Assembly: GCF_030580855.1 (NCBI RefSeq)
Contig: NZ_JAUQOP010000004.1
Coordinates: 124,001-188,000 of the forward strand
DNA from: Pseudomonas citrullilanati
GTDB lineage: Bacteria > Pseudomonadota > Gammaproteobacteria > Pseudomonadales > Pseudomonadaceae
Length of the DNA: 64,000 bases
Reading direction: 5' to 3'
Of this stretch, positions 9,757 through 20,244 are shown one piece after another; position 1 is the first letter of the stretch; the number at the start of each line of letters is the position of its first letter. Made by a program: the position numbers and the translations under genes. The notes beneath the pieces are model-generated. The model made no database searches and had not been told where the DNA came from. It saw only the letters and a program-made list of their open reading frames with translations.

Positions 9757-9821
9757 GTTGCACCTCACTCACAGCGTCGAGCCGACACTTGGATGCGTCG
9801 ACAGCGCTCGCCGCAGCCTGA

Positions 9822-10307
9822 TCAGATGTGATAAATGTCGATGACTTGGCGGACGTAATCGTTTTTCAGCACGACTTTCTTCGCCTTGATAAGCGGCTGG
9901 TCGCCGCGCAGGTCGAGGGTGTAGAAACTGCTGCCGAAAAAGCTGTCCGTTACCTGGTAGCGAAAGCTCAGGGTGTGCCAGTTAAAACGCACCAGGCACT
10001 GGCCTTCGGTCTGCTCGACAATTTCAATATTGCTCAGGTTGTGAGAGGTACGCGTGTCCGGAGTGGACGCACTGGAGCGCTCGGTCTTGATGCGAAACAC
10101 ACGATCTTCCAGACCGCCACGGTTGCCGTACCAGATCAGCGATATTTCACTTTGCGGATCTTCGGTCAGCGTGTCATTGTCGTCCCAGGCCGGCATCCAG
10201 AACGTGGCATCAACGGCGTACAGCTCCAGCCATTGATCCCATTGGGCATCGTCCAGGTAGCGAGCTTCGCGATAGAGAAAGTCACGCACAACGTCATAAG
10301 TACTCAT
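9822..10307 (-). CDS. benB: Benzoate 1,2-dioxygenase, small (beta) subunit
   Basis: This is the structural beta subunit of the alpha3beta3 Rieske oxygenase, 161 residues from ATG 10307 ([20 protein letters not shown]). The family hallmarks are the N-terminal helix with [13 protein letters not shown] and the cone-shaped sheet ending in [17 protein letters not shown]. Its ATG overlaps the benA stop codon by 4 bp (ATGA), so the subunits are translationally coupled. Confidence 0.96.
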   Translation of the reverse strand: MSTYDVVRDFLYREARYLDDAQWDQWLELYAVDATFWMPAWDDNDTLTEDPQSEISLIWYGNRGGLEDRVFRIKTERSSASTPDTRTSHNLSNIEIVEQTEGQCLVRFNWHTLSFRYQVTDSFFGSSFYTLDLRGDQPLIKAKKVVLKNDYVRQVIDIYHI

Positions 10308-11662
10308 TGCACGGCCTCCACCGGAATCAATGGCTGCTCGGCGGATGCGGCCTTGAGCATGGTTTCTTGCCAATATTTGTGTTGCAGGACAAACAGGCCC
10401 TCGTCTTCAGTGCGCTTGCCGGAGAGCAGCGGCTTGAGGCCGATTTCCTGTGCGGCAGTGTCTGCGCCCTCGACCCAATGTTCTGCACCACGGGACATGT
10501 CGTTCCATCCACGCCCAGCACCGTAGCCAGTTTGGCAGGAGCGGAACTCTTCCAAATCATCCGGCGTGGCCATACCGCTGACGTTGAAGAAGTCTTCGTA
10601 TTGGCGTATGCGCTTGGCGCGCGCCTCGGCGCTTTCGCCTTTGGGGGCGATGCAGTAAATGGTGATTTCAGTCTTATCGACCGAGATGGGCCGAGCGATG
10701 CGAATCTGCGAACTGAACTGGTCCATCAAATACACGTTCGGGTACAGACAGAGGTTGCGGGAGTTTTCGATCATCCAATCGGCCCGGGCCTGTCCGAAGT
10801 CACGTGCCAACTCATCACGACGCTCGTATGCAGGTCGATCCTCGGGGTTGGCCCAACGCGTCCAGAGCAACAAATGGCCGTGGTCAAAGGAGTAGAAACC
10901 ACCGCCGTTTTTTGCCCAGCTACCGGCACTCATGGTTTTGATTTCTTCGCCCGACTCACGTTGCTTGCGCTGGTTCTGCGTGGCTGCGTAGTTCCAGTGC
11001 ACAGAGCTCACGTGGTAGCCGTCGGCGCCGTTTTCGGCGGTCAGCTTCCAGTTGCCTTCGTAGATATAGGAACTGGATCCGCGCAGCACCTCCAACCCTT
11101 CCGGCGATTGGTCCACGATCATGTCGATGATTTTCGATGATTCGCCCAGATGCTCCGCCAAAGGTTTTACGTCGGCATTGAGGCTGCCAAACAGGAAGCC
11201 ACGATAGGACTCGAAACGAGCAACTTTTGTGAGGTCATGGGAACCCTCGCAATTGAAGCTTTCGGGGTATCCGGCCTCGCTCGGATCCTTGACCTTGAGC
11301 AGTTTGCCGCTGTTGTTGAACGTCCAGCCGTGAAATGGGCAGGTGTAGCTGGAACGATTGCCGGACTTGTGTCGGCAGAGCATGGCGCCGCGGTGGCTAC
11401 AGGCGTTGAGAAAGGCATTGAGCACACCGTCCTTGTTGCGCGCGATGAAAATCGGCTGGCGCCCCATGGTGGTGGTCAAGAAGTCGTTGTTGTTGGGAAG
11501 CTGGCTTTCGTGGGCAAGGTAAATCCAGTTGCCTTCGAAGATGTGCGTCATCTCCAGTTCGAACAGACGTGGATCGGTGAACATCTCCCGTTTGCAACGG
11601 TAGATGCCCTTCTCCTTGTCTTCTTCAAGCAGGGCATTCAGGTAATCGTTTCCCAGGGACAT
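10304..11662 (-). CDS. benA: Benzoate 1,2-dioxygenase, large (alpha) subunit
   Basis: BenA is the catalytic subunit that dihydroxylates benzoate. From ATG 11662 (GGAGG 8 nt upstream) it encodes 452 residues. The Rieske [2Fe-2S] ligands are Cys88, His90, Cys108 and His111 (ACSHRG and TCPFHGW). The mononuclear iron site lies in the segment [14 protein letters not shown] with two His, and the ring-hydroxylating C-terminal domain follows. It is the first gene of the ben-cat operon; two BenR/XylS-type sites lie 64-99 bp upstream of its start codon. Confidence 0.97.
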   Translation of the reverse strand: MSLGNDYLNALLEEDKEKGIYRCKREMFTDPRLFELEMTHIFEGNWIYLAHESQLPNNNDFLTTTMGRQPIFIARNKDGVLNAFLNACSHRGAMLCRHKSGNRSSYTCPFHGWTFNNSGKLLKVKDPSEAGYPESFNCEGSHDLTKVARFESYRGFLFGSLNADVKPLAEHLGESSKIIDMIVDQSPEGLEVLRGSSSYIYEGNWKLTAENGADGYHVSSVHWNYAATQNQRKQRESGEEIKTMSAGSWAKNGGGFYSFDHGHLLLWTRWANPEDRPAYERRDELARDFGQARADWMIENSRNLCLYPNVYLMDQFSSQIRIARPISVDKTEITIYCIAPKGESAEARAKRIRQYEDFFNVSGMATPDDLEEFRSCQTGYGAGRGWNDMSRGAEHWVEGADTAAQEIGLKPLLSGKRTEDEGLFVLQHKYWQETMLKAASAEQPLIPVEAVQ

Positions 11663-11725
11663 GGCCAGGGCCTCCATTGTTATTGTTCAGGCCCGGTCAG
11701 ATTAGGCAGACAATTCAGGAGGAAA

Positions 11726-11761
11726 TATCCGATTTCCGCAGATCGCTATCCATTTTGCGCA
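11726..11761 (-). promoter_or_regulatory. Tandem BenR/XylS binding repeats of the benA promoter
   Basis: On the minus strand two 15-bp repeats occur: TGCGCAAAATGGATA (11761-11747) and TGCGGAAATCGGATA (11740-11726). Both fit the known XylS/BenR half-site TGCA-N6-GGNTA with one change, and they are spaced 21 bp centre to centre, as in Pm and Pben promoters. A plausible -10 (CCTAAT) follows about 20-30 bp downstream. This supports benzoate-responsive, BenR-activated transcription of benA and the genes behind it. Confidence 0.88.
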
Positions 11762-11810
11762 GCCGTCACGCAGGATCGATCAGCGGCACCGGCGCGCCAG
11801 GATGGCGCGT

Positions 11811-12767
11811 TCAGACGCGTGATTTGAGGGTTTGCGAAGGAAGCTCGCCGAACTGCGAACGGTAAAGCTCAGAGAAGCGGCCCAAGTGAAGAAAGCCGTA
11901 GTCCAGCGCCACTTCAGTCAGGCTACGGACCGGGCAACTCGGGTCGCTCAGGCAAGCTTGAATGCGTTCCAATTTGCGCTGGCGAATGTACTGCAAGGGT
12001 GTGATACCCAAGTGGCGCTCGAACAGCACGTACAAGGACCTGGTGCTCATACTGACCTGTTGTGCCAAGTGCTCGGCGTTCAAGTCCTGTTTCAGATTTC
12101 GGTCTATGTAATCGAGAATGCGATCGAAGCTGGCCGATTGTGATCCTGCGCCTTCGCGGCTGACGTTGGTCGTCATGAGCGACAGCAGCTTGCTGCCAAT
12201 TATCTGGGCGTAATGCTCTTGTACCCGCATGATCGGAGTACTGGCCTCGGACTCCTGGCAAATCATCGCCAGTAAGCCAAGAAACCCTTCCAACTCATCC
12301 AGCTGATAGTGGTTACGCAGAAAACGTATGCCCGTCGCGGGCCGCAACCATCGCAGCTCATCACATATCGATTCAAGCAACTGAACGGGCAACTTAACAA
12401 TGAATTTCTCGCAGTCCTGGGAGTACGTCAGGTCGACAGGATCGTCTGGATTGATCAGCAGCAATTCGCCCGGGAGCAGGTAGTGTTCATGCTTATAGCC
12501 TCGCCACAAACAATTGCCGCTAAGCAACACCTGAAGGTGGTAGACGCTTTCCAGCGCAGGCGACGTGACACGCACGCTTCCGCCGTAGCTGATGCGGCAC
12601 AGATCGAGACCGGCGAATTTTCGATGGTTCAGGCTGGCCTGGGGGTGGGTGGTTCGAGAGAGACCGATGCGATGGGATCCAACGTGCAAGTTCACGTAGT
12701 CGGACACCGCGTAAGGATCCGCATCCCGAAAAATGCTACTGCGCTCACTGAGCAGATGGCTATCCAT
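11811..12767 (-). CDS. benR: AraC/XylS-family activator BenR
   Basis: BenR activates the ben promoter in response to benzoate. ATG 12767 (MDSHLLSERSSIF) gives 318 residues, the usual BenR/XylS length; upstream in-frame codons look non-coding, although the ribosome-binding site here is weak. The N-terminal half has the effector-domain signatures NLHVGSHRIGLS, RISYGGSVRVTSPALE and EKFIVKLP. The C-terminal ~100 residues hold two AraC helix-turn-helix units (LAQQVSMSTRSLYVLFERHLG and LTEVALDYGFLHLGRFS). It lies immediately upstream of benA on the same strand. Confidence 0.94.
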   Translation of the reverse strand: MDSHLLSERSSIFRDADPYAVSDYVNLHVGSHRIGLSRTTHPQASLNHRKFAGLDLCRISYGGSVRVTSPALESVYHLQVLLSGNCLWRGYKHEHYLLPGELLLINPDDPVDLTYSQDCEKFIVKLPVQLLESICDELRWLRPATGIRFLRNHYQLDELEGFLGLLAMICQESEASTPIMRVQEHYAQIIGSKLLSLMTTNVSREGAGSQSASFDRILDYIDRNLKQDLNAEHLAQQVSMSTRSLYVLFERHLGITPLQYIRQRKLERIQACLSDPSCPVRSLTEVALDYGFLHLGRFSELYRSQFGELPSQTLKSRV

Positions 12768-12938
12768 CGCACCGGCACTCGAAGTTGCAATTATTAGAGT
12801 CATTACGCCCACCCGAAGTGAAACCTGCGCCTGGCGTGATGTAAATGTCTCCAGGCTTGACGGCGCGTCGGCAATCACACGCCCCCTTTGGACTGACGAT
12901 CAAGCATCCCGCAATCCGAGTGTACACGCACTTGATCA

Positions 12939-15077
12939 TCAGACTTTGAACTGTGCCATCAACTGCTGCTGATGATTGGCCAGATGGTTCAAGGACTGAC
13001 TGATCTGAGCGGATCTCTTAGATTGATCAGACAGCGACTCGGTAACATCGCGAATCGATGCCACATTTCGATTCACCTCCTCCGCAACCGCACTCTGCTC
13101 CTCGGCTGCGCTGGCGATCTGCAGGTTCATGTCATTGATGATCGAAACTGCGCCGCTTATACGCTGCAGTGCCGTCACAGCTTGCATAACCTGCCCTGCA
13201 CTCCCCTGGGCCTGATGGTGACTATTGTTCATCGCGTTGACCACCTCACTCGTACCGCGCTGCAACGTCTCGATCACCAGACGGACCTCTTCGACTGAGT
13301 CCTGGGTTCGCTTTGCCAACCCTCTCACTTCGTCGGCCACAACCGCGAATCCACGACCAGCATCACCCGCCCGCGCGGCCTCGATGGCCGCGTTCAGCGC
13401 CAACAGATTGGTTTGCTCGGCGATCGCTCGTATGACATCCAGCACCGAACCAATCTTGCCGCTGCTGGCTGCCAAGCCTTCGACCTCTCTTACCGCAAGA
13501 CTCATGTCTTTGGCCAAGCCATCAATCAAATGCGTAGTTTGTTGTATCACCGCCAGGCCATCCGAGGTCGCCTGCTCCGCACCACGAGCCGCTTGCGCAG
13601 CCTGGGCCGCGCTATTGGCCACATCATGGGCCGTTGCACTCATTTCCTGCGACGCTGTGGCCACCTGTTCGATTTCCCTGAACTGGTGCTCCATCCCTGT
13701 ACTGGTTTGCTCGGACAGTGTCGCTGACTGATCAGCAGTTGTGCGGGCGTCATGTACCGACGCCTTGACGTCTCGGATTATCGGGTGGAGTTTGTCTAGG
13801 AAGCGATTAAACCAACCTGCTAACTGACCCAGTTCATCGTTGCCTTGATAATCCAAACGTTTGGTGAGATCACCCTCACCGCTGGCGATATCCCGAAGCA
13901 TGTTGGCCACGCTGAGGATTGGCATGCTGACGCCGCGAGCAGTCAACCACAGCACAATCAGACCTAACAGCGCCACGCCTCCCGCAAGCCCTGTTTCCCA
14001 TAGCGCACCGGACAGGCTTCGCTCATCAAGTTCCTGATGCAGCGCAAGCGCCGGTTCCAGCAAGATTGCTCGCGGAACCTCTAAAACCAATCCCCAAGGT
14101 TTCCCCTCAGGGATCACCTTCAGCGGCTCCAAAATGCGCAGGCTCGTAAGCGTATCCAAGGACTGAGACTTACCTGCGCTCAACAGCGCCAGTAGGTCAG
14201 CACCATCCTTCTGAACGCTTTCGAGTGTACGACCGAGTGAACCTGGATTATGGCTATCGCCCGCAACCAACCCAGCGGAACTGACGATTCGCAATGTCCC
14301 CCTACCCTCATAAAGTTGCAGGCTGCCATCCAGACTTAGCTGCTGCAATCGACTCAAGCTGATATCCGCGCCGATGACCGCAATGACTTTGCCGTTTTCG
14401 ATCAATGGAAAAGCAAGAGTTGTCATCAGTAAAGGCTGGCCAGACGTGTCGTCAAAATAAGGATTGAGCACGCAAGGCCTGAGGGTTTGCTGTGGGCAGC
14501 TATACCAGGTGTTGAACGGAGTACCGTCCAACATAGGGGTGGTATCGGCGATGATTTTCTCAGGCACTGCCATGTAACTGTCTGTCGGATCCTTTTGACT
14601 CCAGTAAGAGGCAAATCGACCTTTTTCATTACTGCCCACGGTAGATTCATCCGAAAAGCGCCCATCCTGGCCGTCCAGTGCATCAGGCGCAAATACCACG
14701 TACAAACTCAATAGCGAAGGATTGGCTTTAAGGCCGTCGTGTACCAGTTGATTTAGGTCCTTGCGCAGCTCCCGGGGATCAGCTCCATGCTTGGTTGCTT
14801 GCTCTCGAAGTTGTTGGACTTGTCGAGTGAACTGGTTACCGTAATTATAGATGTCCGAAAAAAAGCGCTGAGTGGTCTCAACCTGCTGCTTTCCGCTAGC
14901 CTCCATGCGTGCACGGGCTGCCGCCTCAAGCATCTGTGAGTTGGCTGATTTGACCAATGCCAGACTGGTGTCCATGCGATACAGGGACGTACCCACCAAC
15001 AATACGACGGTACACAGCAGGCAAAATCCCGCCAATAGTGTGATTTTCCACTTGATGGAGACACGCGCAAAACGCAT
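12939..15077 (-). CDS. Methyl-accepting chemotaxis protein with dCache ligand domain
   Basis: This 712-residue chemoreceptor has a complete layout: an N-terminal membrane helix (about 10-30), a large periplasmic double-Cache domain (about 45-350), a second helix (about 360-385), a HAMP domain and a cytoplasmic signalling domain. The hairpin tip is the invariant [18 protein letters not shown]. The ribosome-binding site GGGGAGG is strong. The distal Cache part contains [20 protein letters not shown], with two Cys that could form a disulfide, and GADISLSRL. Its position between the benzoate and amine operons suggests sensing of an aromatic or amine substrate, but the ligand cannot be read from sequence alone. 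It has no C-terminal CheR-docking pentapeptide. Confidence 0.95.
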   Translation of the reverse strand: MRFARVSIKWKITLLAGFCLLCTVVLLVGTSLYRMDTSLALVKSANSQMLEAAARARMEASGKQQVETTQRFFSDIYNYGNQFTRQVQQLREQATKHGADPRELRKDLNQLVHDGLKANPSLLSLYVVFAPDALDGQDGRFSDESTVGSNEKGRFASYWSQKDPTDSYMAVPEKIIADTTPMLDGTPFNTWYSCPQQTLRPCVLNPYFDDTSGQPLLMTTLAFPLIENGKVIAVIGADISLSRLQQLSLDGSLQLYEGRGTLRIVSSAGLVAGDSHNPGSLGRTLESVQKDGADLLALLSAGKSQSLDTLTSLRILEPLKVIPEGKPWGLVLEVPRAILLEPALALHQELDERSLSGALWETGLAGGVALLGLIVLWLTARGVSMPILSVANMLRDIASGEGDLTKRLDYQGNDELGQLAGWFNRFLDKLHPIIRDVKASVHDARTTADQSATLSEQTSTGMEHQFREIEQVATASQEMSATAHDVANSAAQAAQAARGAEQATSDGLAVIQQTTHLIDGLAKDMSLAVREVEGLAASSGKIGSVLDVIRAIAEQTNLLALNAAIEAARAGDAGRGFAVVADEVRGLAKRTQDSVEEVRLVIETLQRGTSEVVNAMNNSHHQAQGSAGQVMQAVTALQRISGAVSIINDMNLQIASAAEEQSAVAEEVNRNVASIRDVTESLSDQSKRSAQISQSLNHLANHQQQLMAQFKV

Positions 15078-15167
15078 AGATACCTCCCCGTACCCGGGAT
15101 ATTTTTTAGTGGAGCCAAATCAATGACTCAACATGACTGATTGATGTACCTGCGCGATCACATCCCT

Positions 15168-15836
15168 TCAGCCAGTTCTTCTTTCAGGCCCGAAGTAATC
15201 GCAACACTCGCCCATCAGGGAAAGCGCCTCTTGGATTTCCAGAGCACGTCCTTCTCGCAAAAGGATGTTGGCTAAATGCCCCGCTACCCTCGCTGCGCCC
15301 AGACTGGCACCCGCCATGCCCTCCCCGGCCTGTTCAGGTGAGTTACTCCAGGCGCCAAACAAACGAGGCCCCAAGCGCGAGAGTTGGTCCCACGTACAAC
15401 GCGCATCTCCGGTACCGCCTATCACGCTCTCGTAATCTGCCGGATAACACGTGCTACCTCGGGCCGGCCTGGCCGCAACAATCAACACTTTCTCAGCACC
15501 GGCGTTATAGACAGCCTCACGCAAAGGCGCACGATCAGCAGCAAGCCCCAGGCTCATGCAGACAATGTCCACTCGATGAGAAGCTGGCTGCGAGACGAAC
15601 CAGTCGAGCGCCATGGAAACCTGAGTGGCGGTTGTCACCGGCCGCTCCTGAAACACTTGCGCATGGGTAATGATTGCTTGAGGGCAGCTATTACGAATAA
15701 TCTTCGCAACGATCGTTCCGTGCCCCAGGCGGTCCGGTGCGCACGCCTCGACCCGCCCATCGGGAAGAAAGGCCAGAGAACCTTCGATGTCCATCGAAAG
15801 TCCTCCGCTGTCAATCACACCTATACGGACGGCCAT
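15168..15836 (-). CDS. qhpE: QHNDH maturation: subtilisin-like leader protease QhpE
   Basis: QhpE removes the N-terminal leader from the crosslinked gamma subunit of quinohemoprotein amine dehydrogenase. The 222-residue protein lacks a signal peptide, as expected for a cytoplasmic enzyme. The subtilase triad is visible: Asp9 (GVIDSGG), His39 (RLGHGT) and Ser178 (GASLGAARVAG). Its ATG overlaps the qhpB stop (TAATG at 15836). It is the last gene of the qhpA-D-C-B-E operon and is followed by the chemoreceptor gene after 90 bp. Confidence 0.92.
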   Translation of the reverse strand: MAVRIGVIDSGGLSMDIEGSLAFLPDGRVEACAPDRLGHGTIVAKIIRNSCPQAIITHAQVFQERPVTTATQVSMALDWFVSQPASHRVDIVCMSLGLAADRAPLREAVYNAGAEKVLIVAARPARGSTCYPADYESVIGGTGDARCTWDQLSRLGPRLFGAWSNSPEQAGEGMAGASLGAARVAGHLANILLREGRALEIQEALSLMGECCDYFGPERRTG

Positions 15837-16924
15837 TACTGAACCGTGAACAATCGCAGGGCTGAGTTGTTCGACATGTTGGGGTTACCGGGCAGCTTCA
15901 GCTCCCCGACCTTCTCCAAACTGGCACCGTCATAAATAAGCAAATCACCACCCGCGCCACCAATCCACACGTATCTGTTATCGGAGCTGACGACGACGGA
16001 ATAAAACGTATGGGGGAGGCTTACTTGCTTGAGGGGTTTGCCACCCTGTTCCAAGTCGAAAGACTGGAGCACGTTATAAACCGCATAGGCGCGCTTTTGG
16101 TCCGGGCTAGCCGCCATGGAGAAATAAATGGTCTGGGTGGGTTCAATATCGTTCATGTGCAACTTGCCCTTCTTCAGATCAAGGGTAAGCAGCCCCGTTT
16201 GGAATGTTTCAGGGGACGCGGGGTCTTTATTGCGCAACTTGACGTAGTATGGGGCGACCATGAGCTGAGAGTTGTCGTACTGATACCAGACGTTAAGCAT
16301 ATCGGGGGGGAAATGATCCTTTTGCGACCATTTCTGGATAGGCAACTCCTCCAATTGCTTTCCCGATTCGGCATCAAATACATACATATCCTTGCCCAAC
16401 GCATAAATCTTCTTCCCGTCAGTCGAGTACATCAGCATCGTCACTTGACGAGGGGCAGGAGCTGTTGATTTCAACGTCAACGTTTCCGCGTCGTATAACG
16501 CAATGCGCGTGGGTTGGACTTTGAATTCGTTGCGCAGGTGTTTTACCGGATTCTGATACACCGCGAGCGTTTTGCCGTCGGGCGAAAGATTCATGCCCCA
16601 CGTCGCCCAGACACGCTCGTCGGCTTTGCTCATGTCCAATCGGAGCAGGTTTTTTCCGGTTTCCATGTCCATCTTTATGACGCTTTGGCTTCCATTCGCC
16701 AAGACGTATACATATTTGGCATCAGGGCTTACTGCGGAAACAATTGGCGTAGCACCGCTGTTTTCAACGACAAATTCTTTGAGGATCTTGCGGTTGTCCA
16801 TGTCCACAACGAACACTTTGTCAGGGTGCGCGACCACCGACAAAAAATCTTTAGCCACGGCAGGCGTTACGCCGCTCATTGCAGCGATTACCGACAGCAC
16901 GGCGAAGCAGGATGACTTTATCAT
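15836..16924 (-). CDS. qhpB: Quinohemoprotein amine dehydrogenase, beta subunit
   Basis: This is the seven-bladed beta-propeller subunit of periplasmic QHNDH. ATG 16924 begins with a Sec signal peptide (MIKSSCFAVLSVIAAMSGVT, cleavage near AVA-KD). The body carries repeated propeller motifs: VVAHPDKVFVVDMDNRKIL, VSAVSPDAKYVYVLANGSQ, MNLSPDGKTLAVYQNP, MAASPDQKRAYAVYN and VVVSSDNRYVWIGGAGG. The protein has 362 residues. The start lies 6 bp after the qhpC stop codon. Confidence 0.94.
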   Translation of the reverse strand: MIKSSCFAVLSVIAAMSGVTPAVAKDFLSVVAHPDKVFVVDMDNRKILKEFVVENSGATPIVSAVSPDAKYVYVLANGSQSVIKMDMETGKNLLRLDMSKADERVWATWGMNLSPDGKTLAVYQNPVKHLRNEFKVQPTRIALYDAETLTLKSTAPAPRQVTMLMYSTDGKKIYALGKDMYVFDAESGKQLEELPIQKWSQKDHFPPDMLNVWYQYDNSQLMVAPYYVKLRNKDPASPETFQTGLLTLDLKKGKLHMNDIEPTQTIYFSMAASPDQKRAYAVYNVLQSFDLEQGGKPLKQVSLPHTFYSVVVSSDNRYVWIGGAGGDLLIYDGASLEKVGELKLPGNPNMSNNSALRLFTVQ

Positions 16925-16929
16925 TATTA

Positions 16930-17256
16930 TTAGCCCTTGGATTCGGGGAATACGGAGTTCAGGTTGCGCCAATCTTGAGTGGGGTCCGCAGTGTCTTTGC
17001 CCCACGTCGGATAAGTAGACATCGTGTCTGGAACTTGGGCAGGCCACCAGCAAGGATCAGAACAGGCGTACAAGTCTGCTTCCATCGGCTGACAAAGGTT
17101 GGAAACGCCACCGAACCCATCGATTTCCCATCCTGGATCAAAAGAAGTCGAACAGCCTACCAAGGCGTTCATTGCTACAACTTCTTCTTCACGACCTTCG
17201 GCGTGAGCTTCAACAAAGGCCTTGGCCTTGGCATTGGCGGGAGTCAAATGTTTCAT
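16930..17256 (-). CDS. qhpC: Quinohemoprotein amine dehydrogenase, gamma subunit (CTQ cofactor precursor)
   Basis: This 108-residue precursor carries the catalytic subunit with the cysteine tryptophylquinone cofactor. If the known 28-residue leader is removed, the mature chain starts at Met29. All residues of the P. putida enzyme then fall at their published positions: Cys7 and Glu16, Cys27 and Asp33, Cys41 and Asp49 for the three Cys-to-acid thioether links, and Cys37 and Trp43 for the cofactor. There is no Sec signal, in line with export by QhpF after modification. It overlaps the qhpD stop by 4 bp (ATGA). Confidence 0.97.
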   Translation of the reverse strand: MKHLTPANAKAKAFVEAHAEGREEEVVAMNALVGCSTSFDPGWEIDGFGGVSNLCQPMEADLYACSDPCWWPAQVPDTMSTYPTWGKDTADPTQDWRNLNSVFPESKG

Positions 17257-18686
17257 ACTTTGGCGCTCCGTGGTTCGATATGATTACGGAAGAAGCTAGG
17301 ATTATTTTTCATTATTCGCACGTAAGATTCGATTCCGAAATCCACCCAATCGCGCAGCAAGTCACAGTAATGATAAACAGGAGCAAACGGATCACCTTGT
17401 TTCGCATAAGACTCGTGATAACACCCACCCGCACAAATAGAGCGAATACGGCAGGTTTTGCAACCGAAACTACTGCGATCTTGGGCGCCTTCTATGAACG
17501 CCGCCAACTTAGGCACATCGATACCGCGACCAACGTTGCCATAGGTCGGTTGATCAGACCCAACGAAACGATGACACAGGTGCAGGTCGCCATCCTTATC
17601 AACGGCCAGCAATCCCAGACCGGCACCACAAGGCACGACTTTTTTGGTGCCCTGTGCAATATCTGTCAGCAATTGGTGCATGTTGGAAAATCCGATATTT
17701 TCGCCACGGCAAGCCGCATCGACATAACGGCGTCCCAGGGTCTTCATATCACTGAACACTTGCTTCAGCGCATCGTTATCCAGATTGAATGATGCAATCG
17801 GACCCGACGTCGCTGGGCCAAACCCAACTTCAGCAAATCCCAGTTCGTTCTTCAGGTGATGATGGATACCCAACACATCGGTAACGCCGCGGGTCAGTGT
17901 CACACGGACGCCGACCGCCCTCGCGGTATAGCGCGACAGCAGCATCCGCACCTTATGCGCCACCACGTCATAGGTTCCGTTGCCACCTACCGTAATGCGA
18001 TTGGCATCATGCATGGCTTTCGGACCGTCCATTGATACCGTCAGGCCAAAGCGATGCTCGTTGAGCCAATCCACCATGGGCTCTGTTAACAGCGTGCCGT
18101 TGGTGGTCAACGAAAAATCAATCTTCTTGCCCTCTTGCGCCGCTCGGGCTTCGGCGTAAGGCACCATCTCGCGAATGAGTGGGTAGTTGGAAAGCGGCTC
18201 ACCACCAAAAAACACAAGATTGACCTGGTCCCGATTCTTTGCCTGTTTGAGCAACATCTCAAACGAGGCCTTGGCGGTTTCAAAGCTCATCTTGACGCCC
18301 TTCGAGGGGGTCGTGAGGTCTTCCTTGTAGCAGTAAGTACAGGAAAGATTGCAGCCTGTATTCACGTTAAGAACAATGGTCGAAAGCGGTATCTCATCAA
18401 CCTTGGCGATCACGCGAGGCGCTTCGACAATACCTGGCTCGCGCAGGATATCCAGGTCGATAAAACTGCTGATGCACTCTGCCAGACTGTCCGGGGAATG
18501 TCGGGCGCCTAGCTCGGTGCGCATGACCTCGCTGTCGACACTATCGAAGCGATTGAACAGGTCGTATACATCGCGACCAACCCCATCAAGCTCGAAAAGG
18601 CTGCTGCTGGGGACATGCATCATCATGGCATGACCGTCCACATCTATTTGATGCGCGTTATGCCGAATAAGGGTAAGCGCTGTCAT
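17253..18686 (-). CDS. qhpD: QHNDH maturation: radical SAM thioether-forming enzyme QhpD
   Basis: QhpD introduces the three intrapeptidyl thioether bonds in the gamma subunit. ATG 18686 has GAGG 6 nt upstream, overlapping the qhpA stop. The 477-residue protein shows the radical SAM motif CNLSCTYC at about residues 112-119, the glycine-rich FFGGEPL and a C-terminal SPASM domain with [22 protein letters not shown] and a final Cys. An N-terminal PqqD-like peptide-recognition region (about 1-100) precedes the barrel. It is co-transcribed between the alpha and gamma subunit genes. Confidence 0.96.
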   Translation of the reverse strand: MTALTLIRHNAHQIDVDGHAMMMHVPSSSLFELDGVGRDVYDLFNRFDSVDSEVMRTELGARHSPDSLAECISSFIDLDILREPGIVEAPRVIAKVDEIPLSTIVLNVNTGCNLSCTYCYKEDLTTPSKGVKMSFETAKASFEMLLKQAKNRDQVNLVFFGGEPLSNYPLIREMVPYAEARAAQEGKKIDFSLTTNGTLLTEPMVDWLNEHRFGLTVSMDGPKAMHDANRITVGGNGTYDVVAHKVRMLLSRYTARAVGVRVTLTRGVTDVLGIHHHLKNELGFAEVGFGPATSGPIASFNLDNDALKQVFSDMKTLGRRYVDAACRGENIGFSNMHQLLTDIAQGTKKVVPCGAGLGLLAVDKDGDLHLCHRFVGSDQPTYGNVGRGIDVPKLAAFIEGAQDRSSFGCKTCRIRSICAGGCYHESYAKQGDPFAPVYHYCDLLRDWVDFGIESYVRIMKNNPSFFRNHIEPRSAKV

Positions 18687-18693
18687 GAGAGCC

Positions 18694-20244
18694 TCAACGA
18701 ATAGGAGTGTCGACGAAACGCTGGACGGTGACATAGAGATGCGCCTCGCCCTGGAGAGTTTTGCCGTTGTCATCAACGGTGGCGATCACCTTGAGATTGC
18801 CAAGGTTGTTGGTAGACATCGGCCGTTCAGGATTTAAACCCGCGTCCGCTGGCGTGAAACGGCCGTTCTGTTCAATGGAACCTGAGTACTTGGTGTCCTG
18901 CATCTTCGCAGCCCCTTCGTCCCAGTTGTCCACCGCCCACGAGGCGTCAAACGTCCCCACACGGATGTCGTCAGCGGTTCCCAGTTTTCGGTCGGCTCCT
19001 TTGAGCAAGCCGATTGCCTCAAACTGCGCGGGAACCTTTGCGATGGGCCCACCATTGCCGCCCACCCGAGCGATAGTTTGTTCAGGCTCAACGCGTACAC
19101 CGTCAAGCTTGGAAAAAACCACCAGAGGCGCACTTGCCTTGCCCACGCTGACCTTCACTGCCCCCCAAGGCTTTTCCGAGGAAAGCTTCATCACAACTTT
19201 GGTATCGCTCTGAGAAACAACGGTCCCGGTAACGCCTTTCGGTAGAACCGGCTTACCCGACAGCCCCACCCCGACGAGCGTGATCTCACTTTCTGTCCCG
19301 GTTCTGAGGTATGTCGGACTGACAGCGAGAATCCGAGGCGAGGCATCGACAGGTGAAGCTATGAAGCGTCCGCCAATGACCTCATTGGATTTTTCGAACC
19401 ATCGACCTGTCAGTGATCCGTCTGCATTCAGAGCAAACACTTGCCGGATTTCCTGCTTGCCGTCGCTTAACGTCGCGCGCCACTCACCCTCGCCCAGCAA
19501 CACTCCCCGGCCTTGATACGTCGCAGAGCCTGCTTTGTTATCGAGGGTCATTGAAACATCGTAGCCCTCCTCCCCGGCCTTCAATGACAACGTACCCGAA
19601 TAGTCGCCGCTTCCTGGTTGATGACCGGTCACGACCCAACGCTCGCTCAATTTGGCATTGGTTGCTTTGGGTGCCTGACCCAGTGGGTAGTTTTTCGCCA
19701 GGAATGGCAGGACTTCGCCATTAACATAGGTCCACCAATCCCGGTCACGCGCCATGGCTTGAAGCTCCAGCGTCGGGAATTGCCCCAAATGGAAGTTGAG
19801 CAACTTCTCCCAGTCAGCAGGGGTTCGACGTTGCAAGGCGACCCGCGCATAGGAGTGACATCTGGAGCAGGTCTCGGTCATCATTTGGTTAGGCGCCACG
19901 TCTGTTGCGACGGGCTCCTTTTCCAAGACGTAGCGACGCCCCTCGGTTTCCTTCACGCTCAGCCCGCGTGTCTGGGCCAGGTATCTCACGACCGCAGTGC
20001 GGTCATCCTGGCTCAGCGGAACATGATGGTTGCGCATCATCCGCACGACCGTCATATCCCAGGCCTCGGGGGTTTTACGCACGGCGTCTATACGCTCGAA
20101 ACTACCATCGGCAGCAATGTGACAACCGGCGCACATGGTATTTAAAACCTGTTCCCCTGTTTGTTGTGCTGCCGCAAACGGGGCGATAGCGAGCGCCAAC
20201 ACCGTACTACATGAGATGAACGCAAGGCGACGGAGTGGTTTCAT
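18694..20244 (-). CDS. qhpA: Quinohemoprotein amine dehydrogenase, alpha subunit (diheme cytochrome c)
   Basis: The alpha subunit carries electrons from the CTQ site to the respiratory chain. The 516-residue protein has a Sec signal peptide (cleavage near FAAA-QQ) and two c-type heme sites, CAGCH at residues 38-42 and CSRCH at 126-130. Three beta-rich domains follow, including an Ig-like segment (about 300-390). It is the first gene of the five-gene structural operon. A sigma54-like element and an inverted repeat shared with two other promoters lie in the 440-bp region upstream. QHNDH oxidises primary amines; the aromatic neighbours suggest benzylamine or phenethylamine. Confidence 0.96.
   Translation of the reverse strand: MKPLRRLAFISCSTVLALAIAPFAAAQQTGEQVLNTMCAGCHIAADGSFERIDAVRKTPEAWDMTVVRMMRNHHVPLSQDDRTAVVRYLAQTRGLSVKETEGRRYVLEKEPVATDVAPNQMMTETCSRCHSYARVALQRRTPADWEKLLNFHLGQFPTLELQAMARDRDWWTYVNGEVLPFLAKNYPLGQAPKATNAKLSERWVVTGHQPGSGDYSGTLSLKAGEEGYDVSMTLDNKAGSATYQGRGVLLGEGEWRATLSDGKQEIRQVFALNADGSLTGRWFEKSNEVIGGRFIASPVDASPRILAVSPTYLRTGTESEITLVGVGLSGKPVLPKGVTGTVVSQSDTKVVMKLSSEKPWGAVKVSVGKASAPLVVFSKLDGVRVEPEQTIARVGGNGGPIAKVPAQFEAIGLLKGADRKLGTADDIRVGTFDASWAVDNWDEGAAKMQDTKYSGSIEQNGRFTPADAGLNPERPMSTNNLGNLKVIATVDDNGKTLQGEAHLYVTVQRFVDTPIR

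Noticed and set aside
18684..18776. Extended N-terminus for QhpD from 18776
   Set aside because: It would overlap the qhpA 3' end by 83 bp, whereas ATG 18686 has a good GAGG site and the family length.
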